NCBI GenBank assembly: GCA_035222895.1
Contig: JAVYIG010002727.1
Location: forward strand, 161,001-225,000
From: Strongylocentrotus droebachiensis
Taxonomy: Eukaryota > Echinodermata > Echinoidea > Camarodonta > Strongylocentrotidae
Direction of reading: 5' to 3'
DNA: 64,000 nt
Below the pieces are notes generated by a model that worked only from the letters and a program-made list of their open reading frames with translations, was not told the origin of the DNA and made no database searches. This document shows positions 12,691 to 23,731 of this stretch, piece by piece. The translations under genes and the position numbers were made by a program. Within the stretch, counting starts at the first letter, position 1, and the number at the start of each line of letters is the position of its first letter.

Positions 12691-13123
12691 AGGATTTAAA
12701 ATCTTCCCTCACCGCAAGCCACAAATACCATTAACTTTTTGCTTGACATATCGGCTATGATACTGACAAGGTTAAAGGCTTAGTACAAGTACCTAAACCA
12801 CCATCTTCACAGGAGTTTGGGTACAGAATTCTTCCTGAAAAGAACATGATGATGAAAAGAAAAAGACCAGTTCTTCTTCCAGGTGTTGAAATGTGGCACT
12901 CATCTAATCAAGGCTTCACTTTGAAAAAGGCTTCCGAACTTATGCAGTTTAACCCGTTTCTTAAAAAAAACCTTCTTACTCATCACTTTCATGAAATTCA
13001 GATCATTCCAATGCTACTTGAGAGCCTCAACGTTCTGAAGTAACCCTAAACTCACCTGGCTATTCTCTGCTTTTCTACCATCCATGTCACGATGGGGGGC
13101 ATCATGACATCAAAGCAAAAAAA

Positions 13124-13260
13124 AGTAGCAAAGAAAAAAAAAAGAGAAACATAGAGCGGAAGAGTCGAAAGATAGAAACTCTACCAGAAGAGTAGCAAAG
13201 AAAAAAAAGAAGAGAAACATAGAGCGGAAGAGACGAAAGATAGAAACTCTGGCAGAAGAG
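13124..13260. repeat. 67-bp tandem duplication
   Basis: Two units starting AGTAGCAAAGAAAA at 13124 and 13191 share AGAGAAACATAGAGCGGAAG, CGAAAGATAGAAACTCT and CAGAAGAG, with a few substitutions. The surroundings (12700-13123 and 13261-13855) hold no gene I can support. Confidence 0.85.
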
Positions 13261-13429
13261 TGTTCCACTTGAAGAAGTGCTCGTCGGATCGCTCATACTG
13301 CTCTCGTTGATGACCACTCTGGGCAGTCATCGCTCAAGAGATGGTATAACATCCCGCTCCTCATGGTCCTCCTCCAAAGGGACGTTGCTGCGCTACAAAT
13401 GTTTGAATATATCCATTTTAAAGCCGCAT

Positions 13430-13520
13430 TTATAGGATGATTCACAGGTAACCAACACCACAGCTCATCACAGGTATGCCACAGGTGAGCACCTCATTTA
13501 CATAGATGCACTGGCCCCCT
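13430..13520. promoter_or_regulatory. Cluster of ACAGGTA/ACAGGTG motifs
   Basis: TTCACAGGTAACC, ATCACAGGTATGCC and GCCACAGGTGAGCACCTC occur within 70 bp. CAGGTA/CAGGTG are E-box cores bound by Snail/ZEB-type zinc fingers in animals. The clustering is seen; regulatory function is inferred and weak. Confidence 0.25.
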
Positions 13521-13855
13521 CACGAGGGAGGGAGGAGCAGTGCCGTTAAACACCCCTCCAGCTAGGCTTCTTCTCATTCCCTCCTGGAAAGTGGGTTTCT
13601 TTTTCACCTCTCTGATTTCCCCCAGCTTCTTCCCCCTCATGTTTTCTCAATTTAGTTTAGTTTCATGAAACCTTGTGAGGTGATAGTATATGAACATCTT
13701 GAAGAAGACAGTGCTGCAAGCAAAGTCTTCTCAGTTTTCCTACTCTTCCAAGCAGGTGGTTTTCTACAAAAGGTTACTAAGTTTTGGAATACTATTATCA
13801 ATAATGGTACCATGATATCTAGTATTTGAGTTTAAATTACTATCAAATTCACATA

Positions 13856-14028
13856 CAGTGAAACCTGTCTATAAAGACCACCCAAGGGAGACAAGAAAAG
13901 TGGTCTTTATAGGCAAATGGTCTTTGTAGACAGGTGCCTATAGTACATGATTTAATGAGAAACCATTTTTAAAAGAAACAAAGAATGTGGCCTTCGTAGA
14001 CAGGTGGTCACTAAAGCAGGTTTGACTG
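13856..14028. mobile_element. TA-flanked MITE, ends CAGTGAAACCTG
   Basis: The left end is TA|CAGTGAAACCTGTCTATAAA and the right end is the inverse of TA|CAGTCAAACCTGCTTTAGTG. It is 173 bp. The inner GTGGTCTTTATAG and TGGTCTTTGTAGACAGGTG blocks repeat the terminal motif. A TA target duplication fits a Tc1/mariner-like origin. MITEs with this CAGTNNAACCTGTCTAT end type are, from memory, common in marine invertebrates. Confidence 0.75.
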
Positions 14029-14389
14029 TATATTATCAGTTATAATCATTTTTTATATAAAATAATCCATAAAAAGCTTGCCTATTAAATCATAAGGTTG
14101 GTACAAGTCTAAACTACAAGTTAATCCACAACAGTTTAACATTAAAGACATTAAAGATACTACATGAATTTCTTTTATTGAGTGATGAATGCCAGGTTTG
14201 ACTTTGTATGAAAGCTCAAAACCTTCTCACTTAAATACATACTATACGAAAGGACTCTTTAGTAATATAATCGTATTTGACTTTGTATACCGTACATGAA
14301 GTATCTGGGCTTCTAAGTGGTCAAAACTGCAGGTATGAAATGTTCTACTAACTGCTGGGCAGTATAGCAACAAATATAATAATAATGAT

Positions 14390-14460
14390 AATATTATTCA
14401 GCTTTCATTTAGTGCTTAATACATCAACAATGTTTCTAAGCGCTTTACAGATATGTTATA
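14390..14460 (-). repeat. SINE/LINE 3'-tail fragment (AAGCGCT motif)
   Basis: ATTATT-type repeat followed by TTAGTGCTTAATACATCAAC and TTTCTAAGCGCTTTACAG. The same 'ACATCAACAATGT...TCTAAGCGCT' string lies at the end of the SINE block at 15958-15990. Confidence 0.5.
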
Positions 14461-14592
14461 ACCCCGGTCAGAGTTTTTACTTTCGTACAAGTGAGACATG
14501 TGCAGTTCAATTATGACTCTACAAATGAATACACTTTCTCTGGAATATTTTTTTAAAATATCTCTTTTTGAGAATCGACACAGGGGATGCGG

Positions 14593-14765
14593 TATAAAAA
14601 AATATTGACTGCTTATTTTGGGGGTCATGGCTAAAACTATAGCTCCTCTGTGATCTTGAGACTGCACTTACCCCCCTTGAATTCATCCCTGAGCACAGTA
14701 CATCGTTGAGATCACGTTGGGCAATAGATTTAACCATGCCCCTCACAGCAGTCAATATTTCTATA
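14593..14765. mobile_element. Foldback element, ends ATATTGACTGC
   Basis: The left TATAAAAAAATATTGACTGC is mirrored by GCAGTCAATATTTCTATA at the right. The arms continue to pair: GGTCATGGCTAAAACTATAG against the inverse GGCATGGTTAAATCTATTG, then GTGATCTTGAGA against GTGATCTCAACG, and CTTGAATTCATCCCTGAG at the centre. It is about 173 bp. The terminal ATATTGACTG core is shared with 728-910. Confidence 0.65.
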
Positions 14766-15671
14766 CTATGATGAACTCCATTGTTATCAAATAATATCTA
14801 TAACAATCTAGGGCAGTTTGCACAGTTTCCCTTTAAGGCTCTTGCCCCCATTTTTCGGATGACACATTGGTCACGTAAAAACTTGATACGACCCACTTTG
14901 CCAGTGACATGCTTTCGTAACGGATGAGTATGGATAGAGAGCAGAGAGGGGCAAATCGATACTGATACGCAATGTGACTATATGAATGATGGGTTGGTAC
15001 TTGATCACACTATTCACTACTAACCAGTATGCCATCCTTAGATTTCTATTCAAATCACTTTCCTGCGAATTTTTTCTCTCGAAATGTCTGTCATTTAAAA
15101 ACAAGAAAATCAATCTTTATCTTTCCACCTCCATTTATTTGCTTATGTTTTCTCTACCTTCTTCTATCTTGTCTTGATTTTTCTCCATGTTAAAATCCAT
15201 TTTTATTTTCCACATCATGTTTTCCGTTGATCTATATCTGCTGCATTTATTCTCTTACTCTTACTTCTGAATCCTTAATCATGCAATTCATGCAATAAAT
15301 GCTAGCTTGAGCTTTCTGTCTTAATCCTTTCAGCACCAGAGATCATTTGGGGATTCAAACATGTGTCATCTTGGCTTTTTGTTTTCATTGGGTTCTAAAT
15401 TGTAATTAAATTCATAAACTTTAGAAATAAGGGATAAGTTAGCCTAGTTGCTTATTGTAATGAGCCCGTTGTTTCCTTATTTTACTTTATTTTATTTTAT
15501 TTTTTATTTTTTTATCTTTTACAAGTGTGTCTATTTGAATGAATTGTTTGATGATGATTGTTTTACCTGACTACCGTACTGAAAAAGCATGTATTTGCTT
15601 GTAAGGTGAGCAACCAGGGGACCAATGGCTTTAAGTCCTCTGTGAGGGACTTGGTTATGAAGGATTAAATG

Positions 15672-16000
15672 GTATAGAGGTGTTGTGATCTAGTGGATAA
15701 ATGACCTGACTGCAGATCACAAGGTACTGGGTTCAAATCCCAGCCCGGCACTAAAGTCCTTTGGCAAGACGTTAATCTTCATTTGCCACTCTCCACCCAG
15801 GTGTTAAATGGGTACAAAATTTAATGTAATTTGCTCAGCATCGTGCGCATCTGAAAAATGAAGCCTGGTTGGAATGCTCTCCAGGGAGTGGAGAATGTGC
15901 ATACATTGTGTATGGGCAAGCCTGAATCCAATGACTGGGTTAATATAATATATATAAAGACATCAACAATGTCTCTAAGCGCTATATAAAAGTGGAATAT
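15672..16000 (+). mobile_element. tRNA-derived SINE (main family), near full length
   Basis: The tRNA-like head starts at about 15672. An A-box-like TGTGATCTAGTGG lies at 15684-15696 and a B-box GGTTCAAATCC at 15730-15740. The body follows with AGTCCTTTGGCAAGACGTTA, CCACCCAGGTGTTAAATGGG, GGAATGCTCTCCAGGGAGTG and GAATCCAATGACTGGGTTAA. The tail has TATATA and CTCTAAGCGCTATATAAAAG. RNA polymerase III promoter boxes are preserved. Resembles SURF1-like sea-urchin SINEs from memory; not verified. Confidence 0.8.
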
Positions 16001-16017
16001 TATTTAATAATGCCTTA

Positions 16018-16106
16018 CCAAAGGGCATGAACGCATCGAGCTAGTTTTGAACCTGGGTACTCTTGTTACGATTCCACTTCTCTACCACTGAGCCATCGCA
16101 CCTCAG
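16018..16106 (-). mobile_element. Second tRNA-like head, opposite strand
   Basis: The reverse complement reads GAGGTGCGATGGCTCAGTGG, then ...CCCAGGTTCAAAACTAG, with A-box-like TGGCTCAGTGG and B-box-like GGTTCAAAAC. The anticodon arm is not canonical, so this is a tRNA-like SINE head and not a functional tRNA. It directly abuts the tail of the SINE before it, giving a composite block. Confidence 0.6.
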
Positions 16107-17015
16107 ATTGAAAATTTGCTATGAATGAAATCCAGCGTTCAAAGACATGACAGATATTGGTATTATACAACGCGAAAAGGGCTTCTGTACCCTGCCATAA
16201 AATTTCACATTGTTAAACTAGAAACTAATTATGAAAAGTTCTAAAATAAAATAAAATAATCTTGAATCTTGAAAAAGTTCATAAATTAATAGTGACATAA
16301 CAATTTATGCCAGCTGATACTGCATTGCTCTTAGATATATCTCCTCTAAAACATTGGATTATGCTTTGGGCTACAATTTGATAATTTATTCGGTGTTTAA
16401 GTTTAGAGTTAAGGTTACCCGGGGTTGAAGCAAGAAATATCTCTATAAGTAGTGGAAGATATAAACTGTTTACCGATCATCATGCAAGACTTATCTTGTG
16501 TAGTCCATCTCAGCCCTATCGCCTTCATTATTATTTACAAATGTATGATATATGCACTATATGTTTCCTAAGGGGTTCATAGAGACAGATATCACATGAA
16601 TTTCATTTTACTGGCTCTTTTGCATGGCATGATGCATCAAACAGTCTACATATTGTGGTTTGTGGATCTTGACCACACCTTATTAACATTTCAAATCTCA
16701 ATCCAGACATATCCAGCAGCTTATCCTCCTCATACCAGTAACATTCTCTTTTGCCCCATCCTCGATGGTTACCTCTAACATCTTTTATGCATGAACATCT
16801 TGAATGTTCTCCCACCTGAATAGTTAGATATTATCCAAGTGTTTGACCTCTTTTGGTTCATTCTACTTATTCAGTTAAACCTAACCATGGGTCTTAAAAA
16901 TCACATTTAACATAAGGAAAACTTAGACCACAAACTAACTTCCTTTGTTAAACCAAAACTTAGCCCAGAGTCCAGTTTATATTTCAGTAGATTACTGGCC
17001 TTTAGTATATCAGAG
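16107..17015. other. Non-coding sequence
   Basis: No gene. AAAATAAAATAATCTTGAAT at 16245-16264 resembles a LINE/SINE A-rich tail. Nothing else is recognised. Confidence 0.3.
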
Positions 17016-17245
17016 AGTAAAGAGAGAGAGATAGAAAGAGAGAGAGAGAAGGGGGGGGGGGAGAGAAGGGAGATAGGAAGATAAAGAGAAGGAGAGAGAA
17101 AGAGAAAGAAAGACAAGTAAGAGAGAGAAAGAGAGAGATAAATAGAGAGAGAGGCAATGGAGATATTGGGGTAAGAGAGAAATAGAGAGAGGGGAGGGGA
17201 GATAGGAAGATATAGAAGGAGAGATCACGAGAAAGGGAGAGGGGT

Positions 17246-17285
<40 letters not shown>

Positions 17286-17340
17286 AGGGAGATAGAGGGG
17301 AGATAGGAAGAGAGAGGGGAAAAGAGATAGAGAGAGGGGG
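17016..17340. repeat. GA-rich polypurine tract
   Basis: (GA)n blocks with GGGGGGGG and AGATAGGAAGATA variants. Pure GA at about 17247-17282. Confidence 0.9.
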
Positions 17341-17499
17341 GTGAAAATGGAAAGTCAGAATGGGATTTCATCAAAATTTGTAAAGGGATACTGTACGATT
17401 GAAAGGATTTTGAAGGAAAAGTGTATGCTAATTTCTACCAGATCTGTTGAAAAGTCTGTGATTCTGCCATTATTTGAAAGCCTGTGAATATTCAAAGGG

Positions 17500-17720
17500 A
17501 GCTTTTGTAATGCTACATGTCATAGAGGTAGCATCCTTCAGAGTCTCCAAACGATTCCTGCGAGACTTACCAGCACCCTTCAAAAGCAGGGCAGGGAGTC
17601 CTGCGTGTAACAGCCGTGGCGCGCCGCAATGAATGGTAAATGTCCCAGTGCTATTGGGAGCGTAGCAAGCCCAGAATCCTCTCTGCGGTTGAATCGCTTT
17701 AACAGGGCAAGATAACTTCA
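17500..17720. other. GC-richer island, possible decayed exon or conserved element
   Basis: Unlike the flanks, this holds GGCGCGCCGC and several CpGs. On the - strand a frame from 17721 (PVKAIQPQRGFWACY...) reaches GGGTGCTG|GTAAGTCTCG, a strong donor, near 17572. No family is recognised in the translation and no acceptor is confirmed, so I do not call a gene. Confidence 0.2.
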
Positions 17721-17729
17721 CGACATCTA

Positions 17730-18818
17730 TAACGAGGGTACAAGCGGGAGAGATAGAGAGGGAGAGATGGTGAGAGAGAGAGAGAGAGATGGTGAGTCGA
17801 GGGTCCTTGATGCTTAAGAAAAGAAATTGTTGTTGATTTGTTTTTTTAGAACGGTGCCACTTGCCCCCGGCAAAGGTGAAATGACTGGCATCTCAGATTT
17901 CAAGGGGAGCTAGAAAACCTATTCCATTCCATGCATTTACAATGAAGAATCATGCATGCAAATTAACTCATTTCTATTTTGCCATGTCCGTTTTATTTCT
18001 TCAAAGCATTCTCTAAAACACTATTCTAAAAGATTGAAAAGAGATTGCTGGAATACCCTTTGGAGCAAGAACTTGTATCATTTTAGCCAGACTTAATCCT
18101 CTTCTGGCACCAAACAGATGATATTATTCCCTGTGTTGGTGATGAAGGATCACACTTACAAATTGACTCATTTTATCTCATTTTGTTATGGCGAAAATCA
18201 TCCAACGATGGAAAACGCCATAAAAAACAACAACAACAACAATCACCTTCATTTTGTCTTGAAGAGTCCATGTCATTTCTTGAACACATTCTCTTAAGTG
18301 ATGTATTTAAAGGTAGACAATTTTAATGAAAAGCCAGATAATACATTACATACATATAGTCTAAGGATCATTTCCATTCCCCTTTCTTGGGTAGCTTTGA
18401 CATAAAAAGCTGCACCCAGAACACATAAGATGCAACAGTTAGTGATGTTTGTGAGTGGACATTTCTGAACAACAGGTTACTTAATAAACGCCTTAAAAAG
18501 ATATTACATATTTACCAGCTCCAACTCCTAACGATGTTGTTATTCCTCTATGTGATGGAATTTTAATTAACAACATTTGCACATTTTGCATCCCAGATTT
18601 GTCTCATGTTCTTGCCAAAATTACTAATATGATAATATGAACACACCCCTGCTCCAGACCCTAACTATGCCAAACCATGATAATTTGCTTTGACAATTTG
18701 ATTTGTAGAGGTGATTGAGAGTTAAACATTGAATCACATTGATCATCAAGGGAAATCAATTTCACAGGTATTTGTGGTTGATCTAAAGTAGATATGAACA
18801 AACTAGTTTGTTTGTTGA
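17730..18818. other. Non-coding sequence
   Basis: A short GA run lies at 17749-17790 and an ACAACA run at 18223-18241. No gene supported. Confidence 0.3.
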
Positions 18819-18874
18819 GAGCCAGAATGGTGTTAATTCTGTGTCAAATAAGTGAGTTACAGCCCTTCTGGCTT
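18819..18874. repeat. Short palindromic element copy
   Basis: GAGCCAGAATGGTGTTAATT at the left against AGTTACAGCCCTTCTGGCTT at the right, 56 bp. Same family as 6859-6923. Confidence 0.6.
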
Positions 18875-18908
18875 TCAACATAGACTTTGAGACTGGAAGC
18901 TCTTTTCT

Positions 18909-19060
18909 TTAGATTAGTGGTTCATGCATTACACTCTCAATCAAGAGGGTGAGGGTTCCAATCTCTGCCCAGTGCTTAATGTCATTGGACAAGGCATTTT
19001 ATCTGCAGTTGTCTCTCCAAACCCAAGTGTTAATGGCGAGTTCCAAATCTGAAGTCAGAA
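18909..19060 (+). mobile_element. Degenerate tRNA-derived SINE
   Basis: AGATTAGTGG (A-box region), AGGGTTCCAATCTC (B-box at about 18953-18963), then TGTCATTGGACAAGGCATTT and CCAAACCCAAGTGTTAATGG, in the same order as the SINE at 15672. Diverged. The 122-residue open frame from 18949 runs through it and is not a gene. Confidence 0.6.
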
Positions 19061-19325
19061 TGGTGATTTGTAAAGCAGTTTGGAATTATATTGGAAGGCT
19101 ATATCCTAATGCTGTGTGTACAATATCAAATTTGTATATCACTATTGGTTTGTTTGTTTGTGGGTACTTAAAGAAGTTTTCAAAATGCAATATCCTGAGG
19201 GTAGGTTATGGAATGAAAAGTGGTACATGGAACTTGAGATACAATACCTGTAAAGCAATACATGCAGGTGGGGCACTCTTGGCAAAATTTAGCACGGCTG
19301 CCATTACGGCACTCTAGCATTTCAA

Positions 19326-19490
19326 GGAATTAATTCCTGCCAGGTACCCATTTACATCACCTGGGTTGAGTGTGGCAAATGTAGATCAATGTCTTGCCAA
19401 AGGACGTTAGTGCCACGGCGGGACTCGAACCGCGGACCTTGTGATAGACAGTCCGGTGACATATCCACTCGACCACGACACCTCTACACC
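19326..19490 (-). mobile_element. tRNA-derived SINE, well-preserved head
   Basis: The reverse complement begins GGTGTAGAGGTGTCGTGGTC GAGTGG (A-box) and has B-box GGTTCGAGTCC (19421-19431 on this strand). Then come GCACTAACGTCCTTTGGCAA and CAACCCAGGTGATGTAAATG, ending in CTGGCAGGAATTA. This is the best tRNA head of its family in the window. It is oriented opposite to the copy at 18909. Confidence 0.8.
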
Positions 19491-19514
19491 ATATTCACCA
19501 TATCATCTGCTAGC

Positions 19515-19566
19515 AGCTAGAAGGGCATTAACTAAAATCCTCAATAAAAAGTTAATACCCTTCAGT
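19515..19566. repeat. Short palindromic element, degenerate copy
   Basis: GCTAGAAGGGCATTAACT against AAGTTAATACCCTTCAGTAG. Confidence 0.45.
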
Positions 19567-19757
19567 AGATCAAATATTCAATGCTATGCTTTAAAATGTA
19601 AAGTGTTATTTGTTTGTATCATGATGAAAAGGGAGCTTGAACTACCAACAAATATTCATGTTTTGGGATGAGTGCGTCACAAGGGATATTACTTACCCGG
19701 ATATTCATTGTCATGGAAGCTGATTTCATCTTCTTCCTTTAATATTGTGTGTTTATT

Positions 19758-19812
19758 GCCAGAAGGGCATTCATTCTTGATAAAATGATATGAACTAATG
19801 TCCTCCTGGCTC
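19758..19812. repeat. Short palindromic element copy
   Basis: GCCAGAAGGGCATTCATTC against TGAACTAATGTCCTCCTGG CTCT. Same family. Confidence 0.5.
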
Positions 19813-19904
19813 TCAGCAGACCTTATCTCCTCATCTCGATCTCCCAAGAATATTTGTGATACCTACAAGCATTAACACAAGGATATGTTTTTTGTGATTA
19901 ATCT

Positions 19905-20160
19905 CTAATGTTTCTGTTTTTCGTTGGATCCTTTGATATGCTACTCTTGATAATTACACTCCCTTGCGAGGGTCGTTGCATGGCCGCTCGCCAAACCATT
20001 TTCGTAAAGTATACCTCCCAGGCGCGGCTTGGATCTCGTTACCAAGCCCCAATTGATAAAATGGTAGCCCCCGGACGAGGGAAATTAATGACGTTTGGCT
20101 GTAAAGTAATGCCTTTTGTATCATGTGTTAATGTAGAAGTGTATTTACATGTTTGCAAAT
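19905..20160. other. GC-richer unique segment, not assigned
   Basis: Higher CpG than its surroundings (GCGAGGGTCGTTGCATGGCC, CCAGGCGCGGCTTGG). A + frame from 19908 opens with hydrophobic residues but shows no known domain and then runs into a GA tract. Treated as a possible conserved or regulatory element. Confidence 0.2.
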
Positions 20161-20289
20161 TTGATGTGTTGATAGTAGAAAGAAAGGGACATTTTCAAAT
20201 GGCTGAAGGGGAAAACAAGTTGTGCTTGGGTGAATGGGGGAAAGAGAAGAGAAGGGGGTGGATGTTGGCCTGCAGTGAGAAGAGAAAAA

Positions 20290-20299
20290 GAGTGGGAGT

Positions 20300-20358
<59 letters not shown>

Positions 20359-20560
20359 GGGGAAGGGGGAGAGGGAAGAGAGTGAGAGGAAATTGATGAA
20401 TTAGATAAAGGAAAAGGAGGAAGAGAGAGAGCCTGATCAAGAAATGAAGAGTGATAAGAGATAGAGAAAGGGGAAGGGAGAAAGGACACAAAAATGTGAA
20501 TAGATAGATTGATAGAAAGAGGGAAGAATAGGGTGAGAGGCAGAGAGGGTGACAGAGACA
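20290..20560. repeat. GA-rich polypurine tract
   Basis: Pure GA at about 20310-20352 with purine-rich continuation to 20560. A further short GA block is at 20757-20776. Confidence 0.9.
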
Positions 20561-20869
20561 AATTTTAAAAAAAGAAAAAGAAGTAGGAATCTGAGGAAAA
20601 AGAGGAGTAATGAGAGGAGCTGATAGACAGGCGGAGAAACATGGAGAGAGATGCAGTAAGATGAAGAGAGATAAGGTAAATCAATAACAAAATATGATGG
20701 GAAAACATGAAAGACAGAGATAAACTACAGCCAAAAATGACAAACAGAAACAGAAGAGAGAGAGAGAGAGAGAGAGGATAGCAGGGTAAATGAAAAAATA
20801 AGAATAAAAGGAATCTATAAAAAGAAACTGAGATGTGATGGCAAATCATGGCAACGAATATGTAACTAT

Positions 20870-23255
20870 TAAAGGGAAAATTAGATTTTGTTAATTCTAT
20901 TGATATGTCAATGCATCTCTTTCTCTCTTTATTGCTGCTTTCTGCTTCCTAGTCAATATACAGGATAAAGGTAGAAAGCAGAAAGCAGCTATAGGGGGAG
21001 AAAGAAAAATATAAAGAGTTAGAGGTGGACAACAATTTAAAATAATTATTACTGAAGAATGTTAATTGGTAGCAAAATATACATTTCATTACAACGATTT
21101 ATGTTTTAGGTATATGAAAGAATGTACAAATGCAAAGATTACATGTATTCATGAAATACCAGCTTTCAAATTTAGTATTACAAATTGTTGTGACCATTAT
21201 AGTTGTGAGAGGTTACGAGAGCTTTTACAAAGATTGCAACTGGAATGATATGAGTACAATCCATGAAAACTAAGGACACTTTACTCTATTAAAGGACAAA
21301 TGTTTAATATTAAAATTTGTGGTGAAAAAGATGTTAGGAAATGTTCAAATACAGAATTGTTTAAAGTAAGAAATGATGAAAGAAGGAGAGGGAAATGATG
21401 AACTATTTGGAAAAGAGAAAGAGAGTGGGTTTTGAATGGGAGAAATGAAGAGACAGAGGGAGAGGTGGGTACTGAAAGTGAGAGAATGTGTAGCAATTTA
21501 AATAGAGAGAGAGAGAGAGAGCCAGCAAGCTAGATAAGAAAATAGGGAAAATATTACATTTGATGATCAATTCAGAGGTAGTTCTTTCAGGCAAACATAA
21601 ACCTCTTGATTTAATCTCACATATAAATGATTTCCTTAATTGTCACCTTCATGTATAAAGCTGGAAGAACTAGTGCAACCATTTTATGTTTTCAAATGGT
21701 CTATGTATTTATGACTTTAATTTGACATTTGATCTTTAAACCTGACAAATTACATTAGATAATGGTATAGTACATGTCAGCAAAACTAAGACTTTTTTGC
21801 AAGACCTTGACATGCATATGAAATAAGATTGAAATTGATGACTTCATTTAGAGTTGCATAAAGACATTATTCTCAGTGCACATGAAGTTGTGTTGCTCGT
21901 GAATTGTGATTTATGGAATAATTTAGATTCTGAAAATCATGGCAGATAAAATGATTTAAACAAAATTTAAATTGGTGCTGAATGCTATAGACATGCACCA
22001 AGAATAGTCTTTATTAGTTATGCTTTCAAAGATAATTTAGAAAGGTGAATGAATCTATTTCTTCAATTAGAATTGGATGTTCATTAATACTTACTTATTT
22101 AAAGTAGCTTCAAATGTTCCTGGAGTGATCGCTTAAAAAGAAAGAGACAATTCCAGGTTGTCTCACGTTTGATGTTTATTTTCCTTGACAGTTAATAAAG
22201 CAGTAATAAGCTCAGGGATTATAAAGCAAAGGAACTGCTGTGTTGATTCCTATGCAAGATGCTTGCTTATTTAAGATTAAAAATCCCCATAAAAGGGCAT
22301 TTTATCAACAGTTGCCTTTGTGAACCGATTTCTACAAAGGGCACAGCATGCAATGCATTGAAGTTTCATTGTTCAAAATCATTTCAAAAAGATTTTTGAT
22401 ATTTTTACTATATATTATAGGAAGGATATAAAGCAACTGTACAGGCCTTGTGTTAGTGCATTGAAACACTATGCAGCCTTGATTTTAACCTGATTCAGTA
22501 AAAGACAAAAAAGAGAAAGAAAATGAAAGAACGAACTAACTCGTGGCCAGGAGGTGGAAAATGCAAACTAGCTCTATCAGGTATTTACTTCATGAGTAGA
22601 GTATTCCCATGGTAACACTCACACCTTCCATTTTGCACTCGCACAATTGCTTCACCCTCCAGTCAAAAACAAACGGAAAGTAGAAAAATCAGAACAGGGA
22701 AAAAAATAAAGAGCCTTTTTCGGGTCACTGCTTGAATTGATCAAGGGTGTTTTTCAAATCATTGAGTTATTTTGAGGTTGGAAAGTGTCGGGATGGAGAG
22801 GAGAGTATTCAGTTTTTACGCAACTCAAGCATAGGACAGGTCAATGCAACAATATGAAGGGAAAGGTTGGGGATGAGGGGCAAAGAAAAAGGGAAAATTA
22901 TCAGAGTTAAATAAAGGGTTCTAATGAGCTTTCTACCTGGGGCTGTTAGAAAAGAAAGAAAAGAGTAATTGGAAAAGCTATTGATGCTTAAAATCAGTCC
23001 TAAATGAAGCAAACCAACTTGGCTCTTTCAAGTGAACTTTTTGATTGATGCAAGGGATATAATGTTTTTTCTTGAGCAATTTGAGGTATAGTATAATGTT
23101 TGTAATTTGCTGTGATGTAGGTATAAGTATTGGCTTTTAATCTAGAGAGTACCAAGCCCCAAATTAGTTTTGATAAAACCTATCAGAAATGTGTGTAAAA
23201 TTATGAAATAGTCTGTCATAGGTTAAGAATTCTGGTAATAATGACAAATGAAATC
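20870..23255. other. Non-coding AT-rich sequence
   Basis: No gene supported. Short GA runs are at 21500-21520. A small hairpin GAGACAATTCCAGGTTGTCTC lies at 22143-22163. Confidence 0.3.
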
Positions 23256-23264
23256 TCAAAGATT

Positions 23265-23395
23265 CCAGGAAAGGGGACGGGAGACAGAGGCAGGGAGAGA
23301 GGGAGAGAGAGAGAGAGAGTGAGAAAGAGAGAGAGAGAGAGAGAGTGAGAAAGAGAGAGAGCGAGAGGAAGAGAGAGAGCAAGGGGTAGGGTAGA
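23265..23395. repeat. GA-rich polypurine tract
   Basis: GAGAGA blocks separated by GTGAGAAA units, on the + strand. Confidence 0.9.
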
Positions 23396-23731
23396 TAAAA
23401 GAGTTGGATATAGAGAGTGGGAGGGGGAACGTGTGGGAAGAGGAAAACGGGATTGCAAAGAAACTAAAGTCATGTATGATTATATTACAGCCATTCAAAT
23501 TACATTTTTTTGAAATTGTCTTTCTTGACAACCTATGGAATTTATTCTGATTTCTGGCACTCAAAGAAGACTTCTTTCCCTAACTAATCTTGACATAAGA
23601 TATCAACCTAATATTTCCTTGGTTGCCAATATGAGACTTACTCTTAAAATGCACTTAAGTTCATGGTATTTCTAAAATCAACCTTCAGATATCGTTATAT
23701 CTTAGCTAAGTGATTTTGACTGATGACTAGC

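Noticed and set aside
13124-13260. CRISPR-like direct repeats
   Set aside because: Only two adjacent units without spacers; a simple tandem duplication in animal DNA.
18949-19317. 122-residue + strand frame
   Set aside because: Begins inside a degenerate SINE and shows no domain.
19326-19490. Genuine tRNA gene on the - strand
   Set aside because: Pol III boxes are present but the sequence continues into the SINE body and a clean cloverleaf with a paired acceptor stem is not seen.
19908-20312. 134-residue + strand frame with a hydrophobic start
   Set aside because: No domain, no splice context, and its C-terminal half is a GA-tract translation. Kept only as a compositional island.
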